Shown: positions 1 through 5,751 of the stretch, piece after piece
Layout: every line of letters starts with the position of its first letter
Numbering within the stretch: position 1 is the stretch's first letter
DNA from: Eubacteriales bacterium
GTDB lineage: Bacteria > Bacillota > Clostridia > Peptostreptococcales > Anaerovoracaceae
Direction: 5' to 3'
NCBI GenBank assembly: GCA_028680875.1
Contig: JAQUJQ010000111.1
Coordinates: 1-5,785, forward strand
Length of the DNA stretch: 5,785 nucleotides
Position numbers and translations under genes: made by a program
The notes under the pieces: generated by a model
The model's input: the letters and a program-made list of their open reading frames with translations, nothing else
Database searches by the model: none
What the model was told of the DNA's origin: nothing

Positions 1-742
1 TCCAGCTTATTATTTGCTCTGCACTGATGTCGATTCTGGAAGTAATCTCACCTTCCAATGAAGCTACATTAATCCCGTCCACTAGAGAGAGCAATTCTGC
101 GTGAGGAGAACCGACAGGTGCGGTTTCTAAGGATTCTAATCCGTTTCCATAATAAACGCTTACTCTTTCACTATCCGGAATATCTATTGTTTCTGCAAAT
201 TCCAATGCGTTTTCTGCATAAGCTGCTAATACGTTTGTTCGTTCCTCTGCCTTCAATAGTTTCCCTAAAAATCGATAAGTATCGGCTGCGGAAGACAAAG
301 AACCGTCAAGCATAACAACCGGAATACCTGTCTGATCCATAAAATTCTCCGCTTCGGAAACATCAGCTTCAGATAGAGTTCCATATGTAATGCAAATATC
401 CGGTGCTTCAGCTATTATAGCTTCTTGATTGATTTTTCCGCCTTGTCCGAATGCGGGTAAATTACGATACTCTTCTAAAATAAATTCTTTTTCAGCGTCA
501 TTGAATTCATAGTTCACTCCAATCAGCAACCCCGGATCAATTGTATAAAGGATTATGGTTCCGGAAGCAGAAATTGAAAATACAGAATGTATTTCAGTTG
601 GAACTGTAACGGTACGTCCCGCCATGTCGGTAATTTCCCTAAATTCTGATTTTGCATCATCATCCATTGTTTGTGAGCATCCCGCAAACATTGACATAAT
701 TAGTGCAATACATAGGGAAAATAATAGAATTTTCTTTCTCAC
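1..742 (-). CDS. Substrate-binding lipoprotein of a FecCD/BtuCDF-type ABC importer (3' end beyond the window)
   Basis: This is the extracytoplasmic receptor that delivers a metal chelate, corrinoid or oxyanion to the permease encoded divergently at 955. The frame stays open for 247 residues from a GTG start to the window edge, so the C-terminal part is missing. GTG is chosen because GAAAGGAG (750-757) lies 7 nt upstream and the signal peptide begins exactly there. The signal reads MRKKILLFSLCIALIMSMFAGC: two or three lysines/arginines, a hydrophobic core and a lipobox FAGC with the lipidated Cys at residue 22. Phe at the -3 position is less common than Leu. The mature start has the DMAGRTVTVP strand typical of periplasmic-binding fold class III (iron-siderophore/B12/MolA-like) proteins, followed by alternating Rossmann-like segments such as APDICITYG. 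The ligand cannot be read from the sequence. Molybdate or tungstate is an inference from the ModE-like neighbour; iron chelate or cobalamin remain possible. Confidence 0.9.
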   Translation of the reverse strand, partial: MRKKILLFSLCIALIMSMFAGCSQTMDDDAKSEFREITDMAGRTVTVPTEIHSVFSISASGTIILYTIDPGLLIGVNYEFNDAEKEFILEEYRNLPAFGQGGKINQEAIIAEAPDICITYGTLSEADVSEAENFMDQTGIPVVMLDGSLSSAADTYRFLGKLLKAEERTNVLAAYAENALEFAETIDIPDSERVSVYYGNGLESLETAPVGSPHAELLSLVDGINVASLEGEITSRIDISAEQIISW

Positions 743-767
743 TTTTTATCTCCTTTCAGATATTAAT

Positions 768-791
768 TATTATACTCAAATGAGAATAATA
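768..791. promoter_or_regulatory. Palindromic operator 1 (TATTATnCTCA-nn-TGAGnATAATA)
   Basis: The 24-bp imperfect palindrome has two 12-nt arms, TATTATACTCAA and ATGAGAATAATA. Ten of the twelve positions pair; the mismatches are the central pair and the A/A flanking the CTCA/TGAG core. A near copy lies at 882-905, and 20 of 22 bases match over 771-792 versus 885-906. It sits between the promoter and ribosome site of the lipoprotein gene, as expected for an operator. The ModE-like protein at 2746-3090 is the only regulator in the window, so it is the first candidate to bind here. That link is inference. Confidence 0.6.
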
Positions 792-800
792 GCTGTATTA

Positions 801-829
801 AGCATAACGAATTGTAACATTCTTGTCAA
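801..829 (-). promoter_or_regulatory. Sigma-A promoter for the substrate-binding protein gene
   Basis: On the minus strand, a perfect -35 TTGACA (829-824) is followed after 17 nt by the -10 TATGCT (806-801), which matches TATAAT at four of six positions. Transcription would start near 794-795 and give a leader of about 52 nt that contains palindrome 1. A repressor bound there would act as a roadblock just downstream of the start. An alternative -10, TATAAT at 774-769, lies inside the palindrome but has a poor -35 (TACAGC) at the right spacing. Confidence 0.65.
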
Positions 830-861
830 TATAAATTATATTTCTTCACCACCTTATTTTC

Positions 862-890
862 TTGACAGGTTATATGGAATGTAATATACT
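862..890 (+). promoter_or_regulatory. Sigma-A promoter for the permease-ATPase operon
   Basis: A perfect -35 TTGACA (862-867), an ideal 17-nt spacer and a -10 TATACT (885-890) give a near-consensus vegetative promoter. The expected start is about 897, leaving a leader of roughly 58 nt. The -10 hexamer is the first part of palindrome 2, so occupancy of that site would block RNA polymerase directly. A promoter this strong normally needs repression to be useful for a scavenging transporter. Confidence 0.8.
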
Positions 891-905
891 CATTTGAGAA
901 TAATA
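882..905. promoter_or_regulatory. Palindromic operator 2, overlapping the -10 and start of the permease promoter
   Basis: The core TATACTCATTTGAGAATA (885-902) repeats palindrome 1, differing only in the central two bases (TT instead of AA). Extended to 24 bp, nine of twelve arm positions pair. It covers the -10 box and predicted start of the plus-strand promoter, a classic repressor position. The arms do not match a Fur box: the TGAGAAT units point away from each other, whereas Fur heptamers TGATAAT and ATTATCA face inward. They also do not match the E. coli ModE box as I know it. Confidence 0.6.
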
Positions 906-954
906 GTCGAAATATTGCTTGAAACTTTATAATAGGATTACATAGTAAGTAATT

Positions 955-1965
955 ATGATCAAACTAACAATACAAGATAAAAATAATAGCTCTTGGCTTA
1001 TACTATTTCTTCTTTTTACAAGTATTATCATTTTATTTGGTTCACTGGCTGTAGGCTTTTATGAGATTTCCATAAATGACATTCTGTGTTTTCTTTTTAG
1101 AGGAGAAACAGCGGTGAATGACGAAGTATCAAATATTATTAGAAATATTCGGATTCCCCGCATCATTGCAGCTTATATTATTGGAGCGGGATTAAGCATC
1201 TCCGGTGCTGCTTATCAGGGCATGTTTAAAAATCCGTTGGTATCACCCGATATTTTGGGAGTATCCACGGGAGCGGGCCTGGGCGCCGCTCTTGCGATTA
1301 CATTGAGATTGCCTTATTTTATGGTACAAATTAATGCTTTTGTGTTTGGAATACTTGTAGTAAGTCTTGCTTATTTCATTGGAACAAGGGCAAAATTCGG
1401 GCATGAAATCAGTTTGATTTTAGCAGGAACTATGCTGGGTTCACTGGCTTCTTCCCTGATCACCGTATTAAAATACTTGGCGGATCCGAATGATATCCTT
1501 CCGGCTATTACTTTTTGGTTAATGGGAAGTCTGTCAAAAGTAAATGCATCTTCTGTCAGCTTTAGCCTGGTTCCTATAGCGGTTGGCAGTATACTTATTT
1601 ATTCATTGCGTTGGCGTTTGAACTTACTAACTTTGGGTGACGAAGAAGCGGAGGCTCTGGGTATTGATCCTAAAAAAATCCGACTGCTCGCAGTGACAGC
1701 GGCCACTGTAATAAGTTCTGCAGCAGTTTGTCTCGGGGGGCTTATCGGATGGGTGGGACTTATGATTCCGCATCTTTCAAGAGGTATTGTAGGTGCAGAT
1801 TACCGCAGGATGCTGCCTACTGCAGCACTGATGGGCGGTTCTTTCCTGCTTTTAATGGATAACTTGGCCCGTTCTCTTTCTATAATGGAAATTCCTTTGG
1901 GAGTATTAACTGCCGTTATGGGAGCGCCTTTTTTCATAATGTTAATTATAAAACGAGAGAGGTAA
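955..1965 (+). CDS. FecCD/BtuC-family ABC importer permease
   Basis: This is the membrane subunit of a type II importer, expected to form a homodimeric channel docked by the lipoprotein outside and the ATPase at 1970 inside. At 336 residues it has the usual family length, with about ten hydrophobic segments, the first at residues 14-35. Family signatures are clear. RIPRIIAAYIIGAGLSISGA (66-85) continues into YQGMFKNPLVSPDILGVSTGA (87-107). LGDEEAEALGID (227-238) lies in the cytoplasmic coupling region, and GLIGWVGLMIPHLSRGIVG (262-280) is followed by ADYRR. ATG is the only plausible start, because an in-frame TAA lies at 946-948. Its ribosome site is poor: AGGA at 934-937 is about 17 nt away and nearer bases match weakly, unlike the strong sites of the neighbours. 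The ATPase follows after 4 nt, so the two are translationally linked. FecCD permeases carry siderophores, heme, B12 and, in Haemophilus MolBCA, molybdate or tungstate, so family membership does not settle the cargo. Confidence 0.94.
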   Translation: MIKLTIQDKNNSSWLILFLLFTSIIILFGSLAVGFYEISINDILCFLFRGETAVNDEVSNIIRNIRIPRIIAAYIIGAGLSISGAAYQGMFKNPLVSPDILGVSTGAGLGAALAITLRLPYFMVQINAFVFGILVVSLAYFIGTRAKFGHEISLILAGTMLGSLASSLITVLKYLADPNDILPAITFWLMGSLSKVNASSVSFSLVPIAVGSILIYSLRWRLNLLTLGDEEAEALGIDPKKIRLLAVTAATVISSAAVCLGGLIGWVGLMIPHLSRGIVGADYRRMLPTAALMGGSFLLLMDNLARSLSIMEIPLGVLTAVMGAPFFIMLIIKRER

Positions 1966-1969
1966 AAAA

Positions 1970-2749
1970 ATGTATTTACAGGTTATCGACTTGATGGGGG
2001 GTTACGGGAAAAGAACAGTTCTGTACGGAATTTCCTTTGGATTGAATCCGGGTGATATCCTTTGTGTGCTGGGGCCAAACGGCAGCGGTAAAACAACTTT
2101 GCTAAAACTTCTTTTGCGATTCATTCCAAAAACAAATGGACAGGTACTTCTTGAGGGTAAAGATACCATCATAATGAATAGGACTTCTTTAGCTAAGTCT
2201 TTTGCCTATATTCCCCAATCCGACCGGATACTGTTTCCTTATACAGTACTGGAAATGGTTACATTAGGACGTACCTGCCACATCGGGCAATGGAAAACTC
2301 CTTCCAAAGAAGATGTCGATATTGCTTACCAAGCATTGAAAAAAGTACGAATTGCACATATGGCTGACCGGATTTATACCAAGTTATCCGGCGGTGAACG
2401 TCAACTTGTGCTAATCGCCCGGGCTTTATGCCAAAATGCAGGGATTCTGATTATGGATGAGCCCACATCCAGCCTTGATTTTGCAAATCAACAACTTATT
2501 ATGAATGCAGTTGACACATCTGCTAAAGAAGGAAGAATAATAATATTAACAACCCACAGTCCTTCCCAGCCATTTACGATTGCTACTAAGGCATTGCTGC
2601 TTTCAAAAGGAAGAATGGTAGGGTTCGGTGATCCTTATTCGGTATTGACCAACCAATCCCTTGAGGATGTCTACGGAATCCCTATGGATATTCTATCAAT
2701 TACCGATCGGAATCAAAATTGCCGAACCGTCTGTCTCCCAATACATTAA
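1970..2749 (+). CDS. ABC importer ATPase, FepC/BtuD type
   Basis: This cytoplasmic ATPase powers the permease encoded just upstream. The nucleotide-binding domain is complete: A-loop Tyr12, Walker A GPNGSGKT (35-42), Q-loop Gln83 in YIPQSD, signature LSGGERQ (139-145), Walker B ILIMDEP with catalytic Glu164, D-loop SSLD (167-170) and switch His196 in TTH. Length (259 residues) is normal for FepC/BtuD-like subunits. The start is supported by AGAGG (1958-1962), which lies inside the last codons of the permease gene, 7 nt before ATG. The residues after about 200 (LLLSKGRMVGFGDPYSVLT, then VYGIPMDIL) are the usual FecE-type tail. The stop codon overlaps the stop of the antisense regulator gene by 4 bp (2746-2749), so no terminator separates them. 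All catalytic residues are present, so it should be active. Confidence 0.95.
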   Translation: MYLQVIDLMGGYGKRTVLYGISFGLNPGDILCVLGPNGSGKTTLLKLLLRFIPKTNGQVLLEGKDTIIMNRTSLAKSFAYIPQSDRILFPYTVLEMVTLGRTCHIGQWKTPSKEDVDIAYQALKKVRIAHMADRIYTKLSGGERQLVLIARALCQNAGILIMDEPTSSLDFANQQLIMNAVDTSAKEGRIIILTTHSPSQPFTIATKALLLSKGRMVGFGDPYSVLTNQSLEDVYGIPMDILSITDRNQNCRTVCLPIH

Positions 2750-3090
2750 ATATTGAAATCGTTGGCTTGTAAGACCTCAAAAACGGCTTTATGGGCAACA
2801 CGCTCCATTTCATCATACATATTTAAAAATTGTTTGCCTTTGACGGTAAGGACAGAGCCTCGTGGTCCGTGGCGCTCGATCAAAAAAAAACCCAACTGGG
2901 CTTCCGTATTTTTGATACTTTTCCAGGCTTTACTATAAGCCATGCCTATCAACTTTGCTGCCTGGTTCAGAGATCCGGTTTTTTCAACACCCCTAAGCAA
3001 AATAGCTGTTCCCGGACCGAAAGCGGATTTAAAATTTGTTCCGTCAGGTGCTACACGAACTCTGACATGAAATTCATACTGTTGATTCAT
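2746..3090 (-). CDS. ModE-like winged helix-turn-helix regulator, DNA-binding domain only
   Basis: This is a predicted DNA-binding regulator of the ModE N-terminal (LysR-like winged-helix) type, 114 residues. FGPGTAILLRGVEKTGSLNQAAKLIGMAYSKAWKSI spans residues 24-59 and is the hallmark of ModE DNA-binding domains. It includes the helix-turn-helix GSLNQAAKLIGMAYSKAW (39-56) and is followed by a wing around RHGPRGSVLTVKG (73-85) and a C-terminal helix likely used for dimerisation. Full-length ModE proteins add Mop/TOBE domains that bind molybdate; these are absent, as in known single-domain relatives. ATG at 3090 is chosen because GAAAGGA (3099-3105) lies 8 nt upstream. A longer frame from 3165 would add 25 residues with no ribosome site and would run further into the NTPase gene. 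The gene is antisense within an otherwise plus-strand run, overlapping the ATPase stop by 4 bp. It probably controls the adjacent importer in response to molybdate, tungstate or another oxyanion. The effector is inferred. Confidence 0.88.
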   Translation of the reverse strand: MNQQYEFHVRVRVAPDGTNFKSAFGPGTAILLRGVEKTGSLNQAAKLIGMAYSKAWKSIKNTEAQLGFFLIERHGPRGSVLTVKGKQFLNMYDEMERVAHKAVFEVLQANDFNI

Positions 3091-3121
3091 AACCCTTATC
3101 CTTTCAAAACGAGGTGTTAAA
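3091..3121. promoter_or_regulatory. 31-bp divergent start region with back-to-back ribosome binding sites
   Basis: Only 31 bp separate the regulator ATG (minus, 3090) from the NTPase ATG (plus, 3122). The space holds one ribosome site per strand: GAAAGGA on the minus strand (3099-3105) and GAGGTG on the plus strand (3111-3116, 5 nt before ATG). There is no room for a promoter in either direction. Transcripts reaching either gene must begin inside the opposite gene or further away, so the two mRNAs overlap at their 5' ends. I saw no convincing -35/-10 pair on the plus strand within the regulator gene. On the minus strand the best is an isolated TATAAA (3136-3131) with no recognisable -35. Confidence 0.7.
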
Positions 3122-3652
3122 ATGCACATTTTTATAAGTGGCCCCCGCCATATCGGGAAAAGCACATTAGTTCGTCGTACCGTTGGACGGTTAACGGATC
3201 ATTTTGAATTAAAACCCGGTGGATTTAGCACTTATCCCGGCTTGGACAATGACCTTGATATTTATATGTCACCCTTTTGCGAGATTCGAAAGTATGATGA
3301 TCCTCATCGTATAGCAAAACGAAATCTTCTTAAAGTGGTCGGCCTTCCGGAAGTATTTAATACACTGGGAGTTTCAATTCTACATAATAGCCGGGAGTAT
3401 GCCGATCTTATTTGTATGGATGAGTTGGGATTTTTGGAAAATGACGCCTTGCAATTCCAAACAGCTGTTGTAGAATGTTTAAACGGTAATATCCCCATAT
3501 TGGGCGTAATCAAAGAAATTTACGTTCCATGGTATGATAAAATCAAAAATCATCCTAAAGTGGAACTCATCTCAATCACTTCGGAAAACCGGAATACTCT
3601 TATAGATAAAATTGTTCAAAAAATAATGGTTTCTTTACAAAAAAATATATAG
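3122..3652 (+). CDS. THEP1/NTPase_1-type P-loop nucleoside-triphosphatase
   Basis: This is a small soluble nucleotidase of 176 residues. It has Walker A GPRHIGKS (7-14) with Thr15 next, a conserved-looking KPGGFST segment (31-37) matching the GF-T motif of the family, and Walker B DLICMDELGFLE (95-106). In THEP1 proteins, Asp-Glu of the DE(I/L)G motif coordinates magnesium and activates water; both residues are present here (Asp100, Glu101). Known family members hydrolyse ATP, GTP and other NTPs slowly, and their cellular role is unclear. The start is well supported by GAGGTG. The DUF364 gene follows after 57 nt, and the importer genes lie upstream on the same strand beyond the antisense regulator. 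A role as a chaperone-like or metal-handling NTPase for the imported substrate is suggested only by this neighbourhood. Family assignment rests on motifs and length rather than an alignment; a related P-loop nucleotide kinase is the main alternative. Confidence 0.78.
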   Translation: MHIFISGPRHIGKSTLVRRTVGRLTDHFELKPGGFSTYPGLDNDLDIYMSPFCEIRKYDDPHRIAKRNLLKVVGLPEVFNTLGVSILHNSREYADLICMDELGFLENDALQFQTAVVECLNGNIPILGVIKEIYVPWYDKIKNHPKVELISITSENRNTLIDKIVQKIMVSLQKNI

Positions 3653-3709
3653 CAAACACTAAACTTTGTCAATGGACAATAGCAGGTCAGAAGAAAAGTG
3701 AGAAAATAA

Positions 3710-4456
3710 ATGTGGAAATTATATGATACTTTAATTGAAGGAATTCCCGACAAATTAATCGTAGAATATGATGCAATAGGCACACACCGAAGCTTGATTC
3801 ACTCCGGCAACACCGGTATAGCTACTGTGATTAATACGAACGATCAACACCAAAATACAATTGCCTCTCAAAAGGGGCGTTCACTGCGAGAGGTTGCAAA
3901 GCTAGCTAAATCCTGGGATTTTTCAGAAGCCGCTTTGGGGATGGCTGCTATAAATGCATATTATAACAGTTATAAAAAACTTGTCACTGCAAAAGCTCAT
4001 ATATGGGAGTCCGGATCCAAAAAGGGTGATGTGTTTCAAAACTTTAAATCTCAAATATACGGGAAAAAAGTCGCTATGATCGGACATTTTGAAAAGGCTG
4101 TGAATTGGATGTCTTCTTATTGCCGGCTCTCAGTCATAGAACGGGAACCAAGAGATGGTGATTATCCTGATTCGGCATCGGAATATCTGCTTCCGGAGCA
4201 GGATTTTGTATTCATCACAGGTATGACCTTTACGAATAAAACCCTTCCACGGCTTCTTTCGTTATCTCAAAATGCTTATGTCATCTTAACCGGTCCGAGT
4301 GTCCCTGTAACTCCCATCCTTCATCAGTTTGGAATTGATTGTATCTCCGGTTTTTGTGTACGAAATAAAATTGATTGCCTTAATTATGTAAAAAGCAATC
4401 AATTTCATGATATTTATAAAAGTGGAAGTAAGGTCATCTTATATAAGTATGATTGA
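3710..4456 (+). CDS. DUF4213-DUF364 protein, putative heavy-metal chelation family
   Basis: This cytoplasmic protein of 248 residues has no signal or membrane segment. The N-terminal part (about 1-90; for example HSGNTGIATVI and LGMAAINAYYNS) matches DUF4213, an enolase-N-like domain. The C-terminal part is DUF364 (PF04016), a Rossmann-like domain. It reads KKVAMIGHFEKAV (119-131), then EREPRDGDYPD (144-154), LLPEQDFVFITGMTFTNKTL (160-179) and LTGPSVPVTP (193-202). The structure of a Desulfitobacterium relative (Dhaf_3308) led to the proposal of a heavy-metal-binding site between the domains; the reaction is unknown. Such genes often sit beside FecCD-type importers, as here. TAA directly before the ATG (3707-3709) rules out an in-frame extension. 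The ribosome site is weak (AAGTGAG, 3696-3702). The 57-nt gap after the NTPase gene shows no convincing promoter, so co-transcription is likely. It converges with obg, leaving 5 nt between stops. Confidence 0.88.
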   Translation: MWKLYDTLIEGIPDKLIVEYDAIGTHRSLIHSGNTGIATVINTNDQHQNTIASQKGRSLREVAKLAKSWDFSEAALGMAAINAYYNSYKKLVTAKAHIWESGSKKGDVFQNFKSQIYGKKVAMIGHFEKAVNWMSSYCRLSVIEREPRDGDYPDSASEYLLPEQDFVFITGMTFTNKTLPRLLSLSQNAYVILTGPSVPVTPILHQFGIDCISGFCVRNKIDCLNYVKSNQFHDIYKSGSKVILYKYD

Positions 4457-4461
4457 TATCA

Positions 4462-5739
4462 TCATTCGTCATAGTATTCAAATTCATAATCTATAATTCG
4501 TACCGTATCTCCATCCGTCAGCCCCATCTCCTTCAGGCGATCTATAGCTCCGTTTTGTTCAATGTATTTATACAAATAACGTAATGAACCGATATCATTA
4601 AAATTTGTGGAGTTGAATATCTTTTCCAGCTGCTTTCCTGAAAGAACAAAAGTATCTTCATCTTTTGTGCAATGGATTAAACGATAATCCGGATCTTCTC
4701 CGTACAAATCCGGGTCAAAATAATTATCATTAATTTCTTCAATTTCAGGTATTGTTTCCAACAGTGCAAAGGCAGCGCTTATTAATTCGGACACTCCCTG
4801 ATGCAAAGGAGCTGATAGAGGATAAACCGAATACCCTTTTTCTTCAACGTATTCTTTAAATCTCTTATATTGCTCTTGGGATACCATATCCATTTTATTA
4901 GCGGCTACGATTTGAGGCTTAGTCAGGAGCGTTTTTCCATAGGATAATAACTCATGATTAATCTTTTCAAAATCCTCTATTGGATCTCTGCCCTCTGAAC
5001 CTGAAACGTCTACTAGATGAATCAATATTTTGGTTCGTTCAATGTGCTTTAAAAAATCAAGGCCAAGCCCCGCTCCCTTATGAGCCCCTTCGATCAAACC
5101 GGGAATATCCGCCATAACAAAGCTTTTATCGGAATATTGGACTACACCAAGATTCGGATACAAGGTTGTGAAATGATAGTTTCCAATTTTAGGTTCAGCA
5201 CCGGTAACTACAGAGAGCAGTGTAGATTTTCCTACATTGGGGAAACCGATCAAGCCTACATCAGCAAGCAATTTTAATTCGAGCAAAACCTGTCTTTCTC
5301 GAGCCGTGCCTCCCGCTTCTGCGAAATTTGGAGCTTGCCGTACAGAACTTTTAAAGTGCACATTGCCTTTGCCCCCTTTTCCACCTTTCAAAGCAATAAA
5401 AGAATCACCGTTTTTGTTTAAATCTTTCATTACCAAACCGGTCTCTACATCAATAATTACAGTGCCGACAGGTACTTTAATAACACAGTTGGAACCGCGT
5501 TTTCCATACTGCTTTTTTCGCCTGCCATCTTCGCCGTTTTCTGCTTCATATTTTCTCTTATATCTAAAATCCAATAGTGTTTTTTGATTTCCGACAGCCA
5601 AAAATACAACGTCGCCGCCGTTTCCACCATCCCCTCCATCCGGACCTCCCTGCGGAACAAAAGGTTCTCTGCGAAAAGAGACACTGCCGTCTCCGCCCTT
5701 CCCTGATTTTATTGTAATTCTGGCTCTATCTACAAACAT
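4462..5739 (-). CDS. obg: Obg-family GTPase (ribosome assembly, essential housekeeping protein)
   Basis: Obg/CgtA binds the 50S subunit and couples GTP level to ribosome maturation and stress control. The 425-residue protein is complete. The glycine-rich Obg fold covers residues 1-159 (GKGGDGSVSFRRE, GGPDGGDGGNGGDV, LKGGKGGKGNVHF). The G domain has G1 GFPNVGKS (165-172), switch I NYHFTTLYPNLG (187-198), G3 DIPGLIEGA (211-219), G4 NKMD (281-284) and G5 SAP (309-311). The OCT domain follows from about 340 to 425. Switch I has His189 where many Obg proteins have Pro (YPFTT). This variant is, from memory, common in Clostridia. ATG at 5739 is set by CGGAG (5747-5751), 7 nt upstream; another ATG at 5744 is out of frame. 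The usual Firmicute order rplU-rpmA-obg predicts ribosomal protein genes beyond the right edge. Obg is unrelated in function to the importer cluster and simply converges on it. Confidence 0.97.
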   Translation of the reverse strand: MFVDRARITIKSGKGGDGSVSFRREPFVPQGGPDGGDGGNGGDVVFLAVGNQKTLLDFRYKRKYEAENGEDGRRKKQYGKRGSNCVIKVPVGTVIIDVETGLVMKDLNKNGDSFIALKGGKGGKGNVHFKSSVRQAPNFAEAGGTARERQVLLELKLLADVGLIGFPNVGKSTLLSVVTGAEPKIGNYHFTTLYPNLGVVQYSDKSFVMADIPGLIEGAHKGAGLGLDFLKHIERTKILIHLVDVSGSEGRDPIEDFEKINHELLSYGKTLLTKPQIVAANKMDMVSQEQYKRFKEYVEEKGYSVYPLSAPLHQGVSELISAAFALLETIPEIEEINDNYFDPDLYGEDPDYRLIHCTKDEDTFVLSGKQLEKIFNSTNFNDIGSLRYLYKYIEQNGAIDRLKEMGLTDGDTVRIIDYEFEYYDE

Positions 5740-5751
5740 ATCATATCTCCG

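Noticed and set aside
555..884. Plus-strand open frame of 109 codons across the divergent region
   Set aside because: It lies antisense to the start of the lipoprotein gene and runs through both promoters and operator 1. It has no ribosome site, and the encoded sequence resembles no protein family.
768..905. Fur or PerR boxes suggested by TGAGAATAAT
   Set aside because: The TGAGAAT-like units point outward from the centre (ATACTCA-nn-TGAGAAT), whereas Fur and PerR boxes need inward-facing heptamers separated by one base. An iron regulator binding a degenerate form is not fully excluded.
743..954. Riboswitch (molybdenum/tungsten cofactor or cobalamin type) in the leaders
   Set aside because: The predicted leaders are only about 50-60 nt, too short for those classes, and no conserved riboswitch element was recognised.
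2926..2941. Hairpin GGCTT-TACTAT-AAGCC as a terminator for the ATPase transcript
   Set aside because: It has only 5 bp, lies within the regulator coding sequence and has no T tract on the plus strand.
3091..3165. Longer N-terminus for the ModE-like protein starting at 3165
   Set aside because: The extra 25 residues have no ribosome site and overlap the NTPase start codons. The start at 3090 has GAAAGGA at good spacing and begins where the family domain begins.
3666..3679. Small inverted repeat TTGTC-AATG-GACAA between the NTPase and DUF364 genes as terminator or operator
   Set aside because: The stem is only 5 bp and AT-rich, with no T tract. TTGTCA as a -35 has no acceptable -10 at 16-17 nt. 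It is consistent with chance.
4449..4465. Near-palindrome ATGATTGAT-ATCATCAT at the DUF364-obg junction as a bidirectional terminator
   Set aside because: It has no loop, is AT-rich and has no T tract on either side, so it would not form a stable terminator.
5237..5587. Plus-strand open frame of 116 codons within obg
   Set aside because: It is a shadow of the Gly- and Lys-rich Obg coding sequence on the other strand and has no supporting signals.
5742..5744. Alternative ATG start for obg
   Set aside because: It is out of frame with Obg and only 2 nt from the GGAG site. The ATG at 5739 has correct spacing and the conserved N-terminus MFVDRARI.
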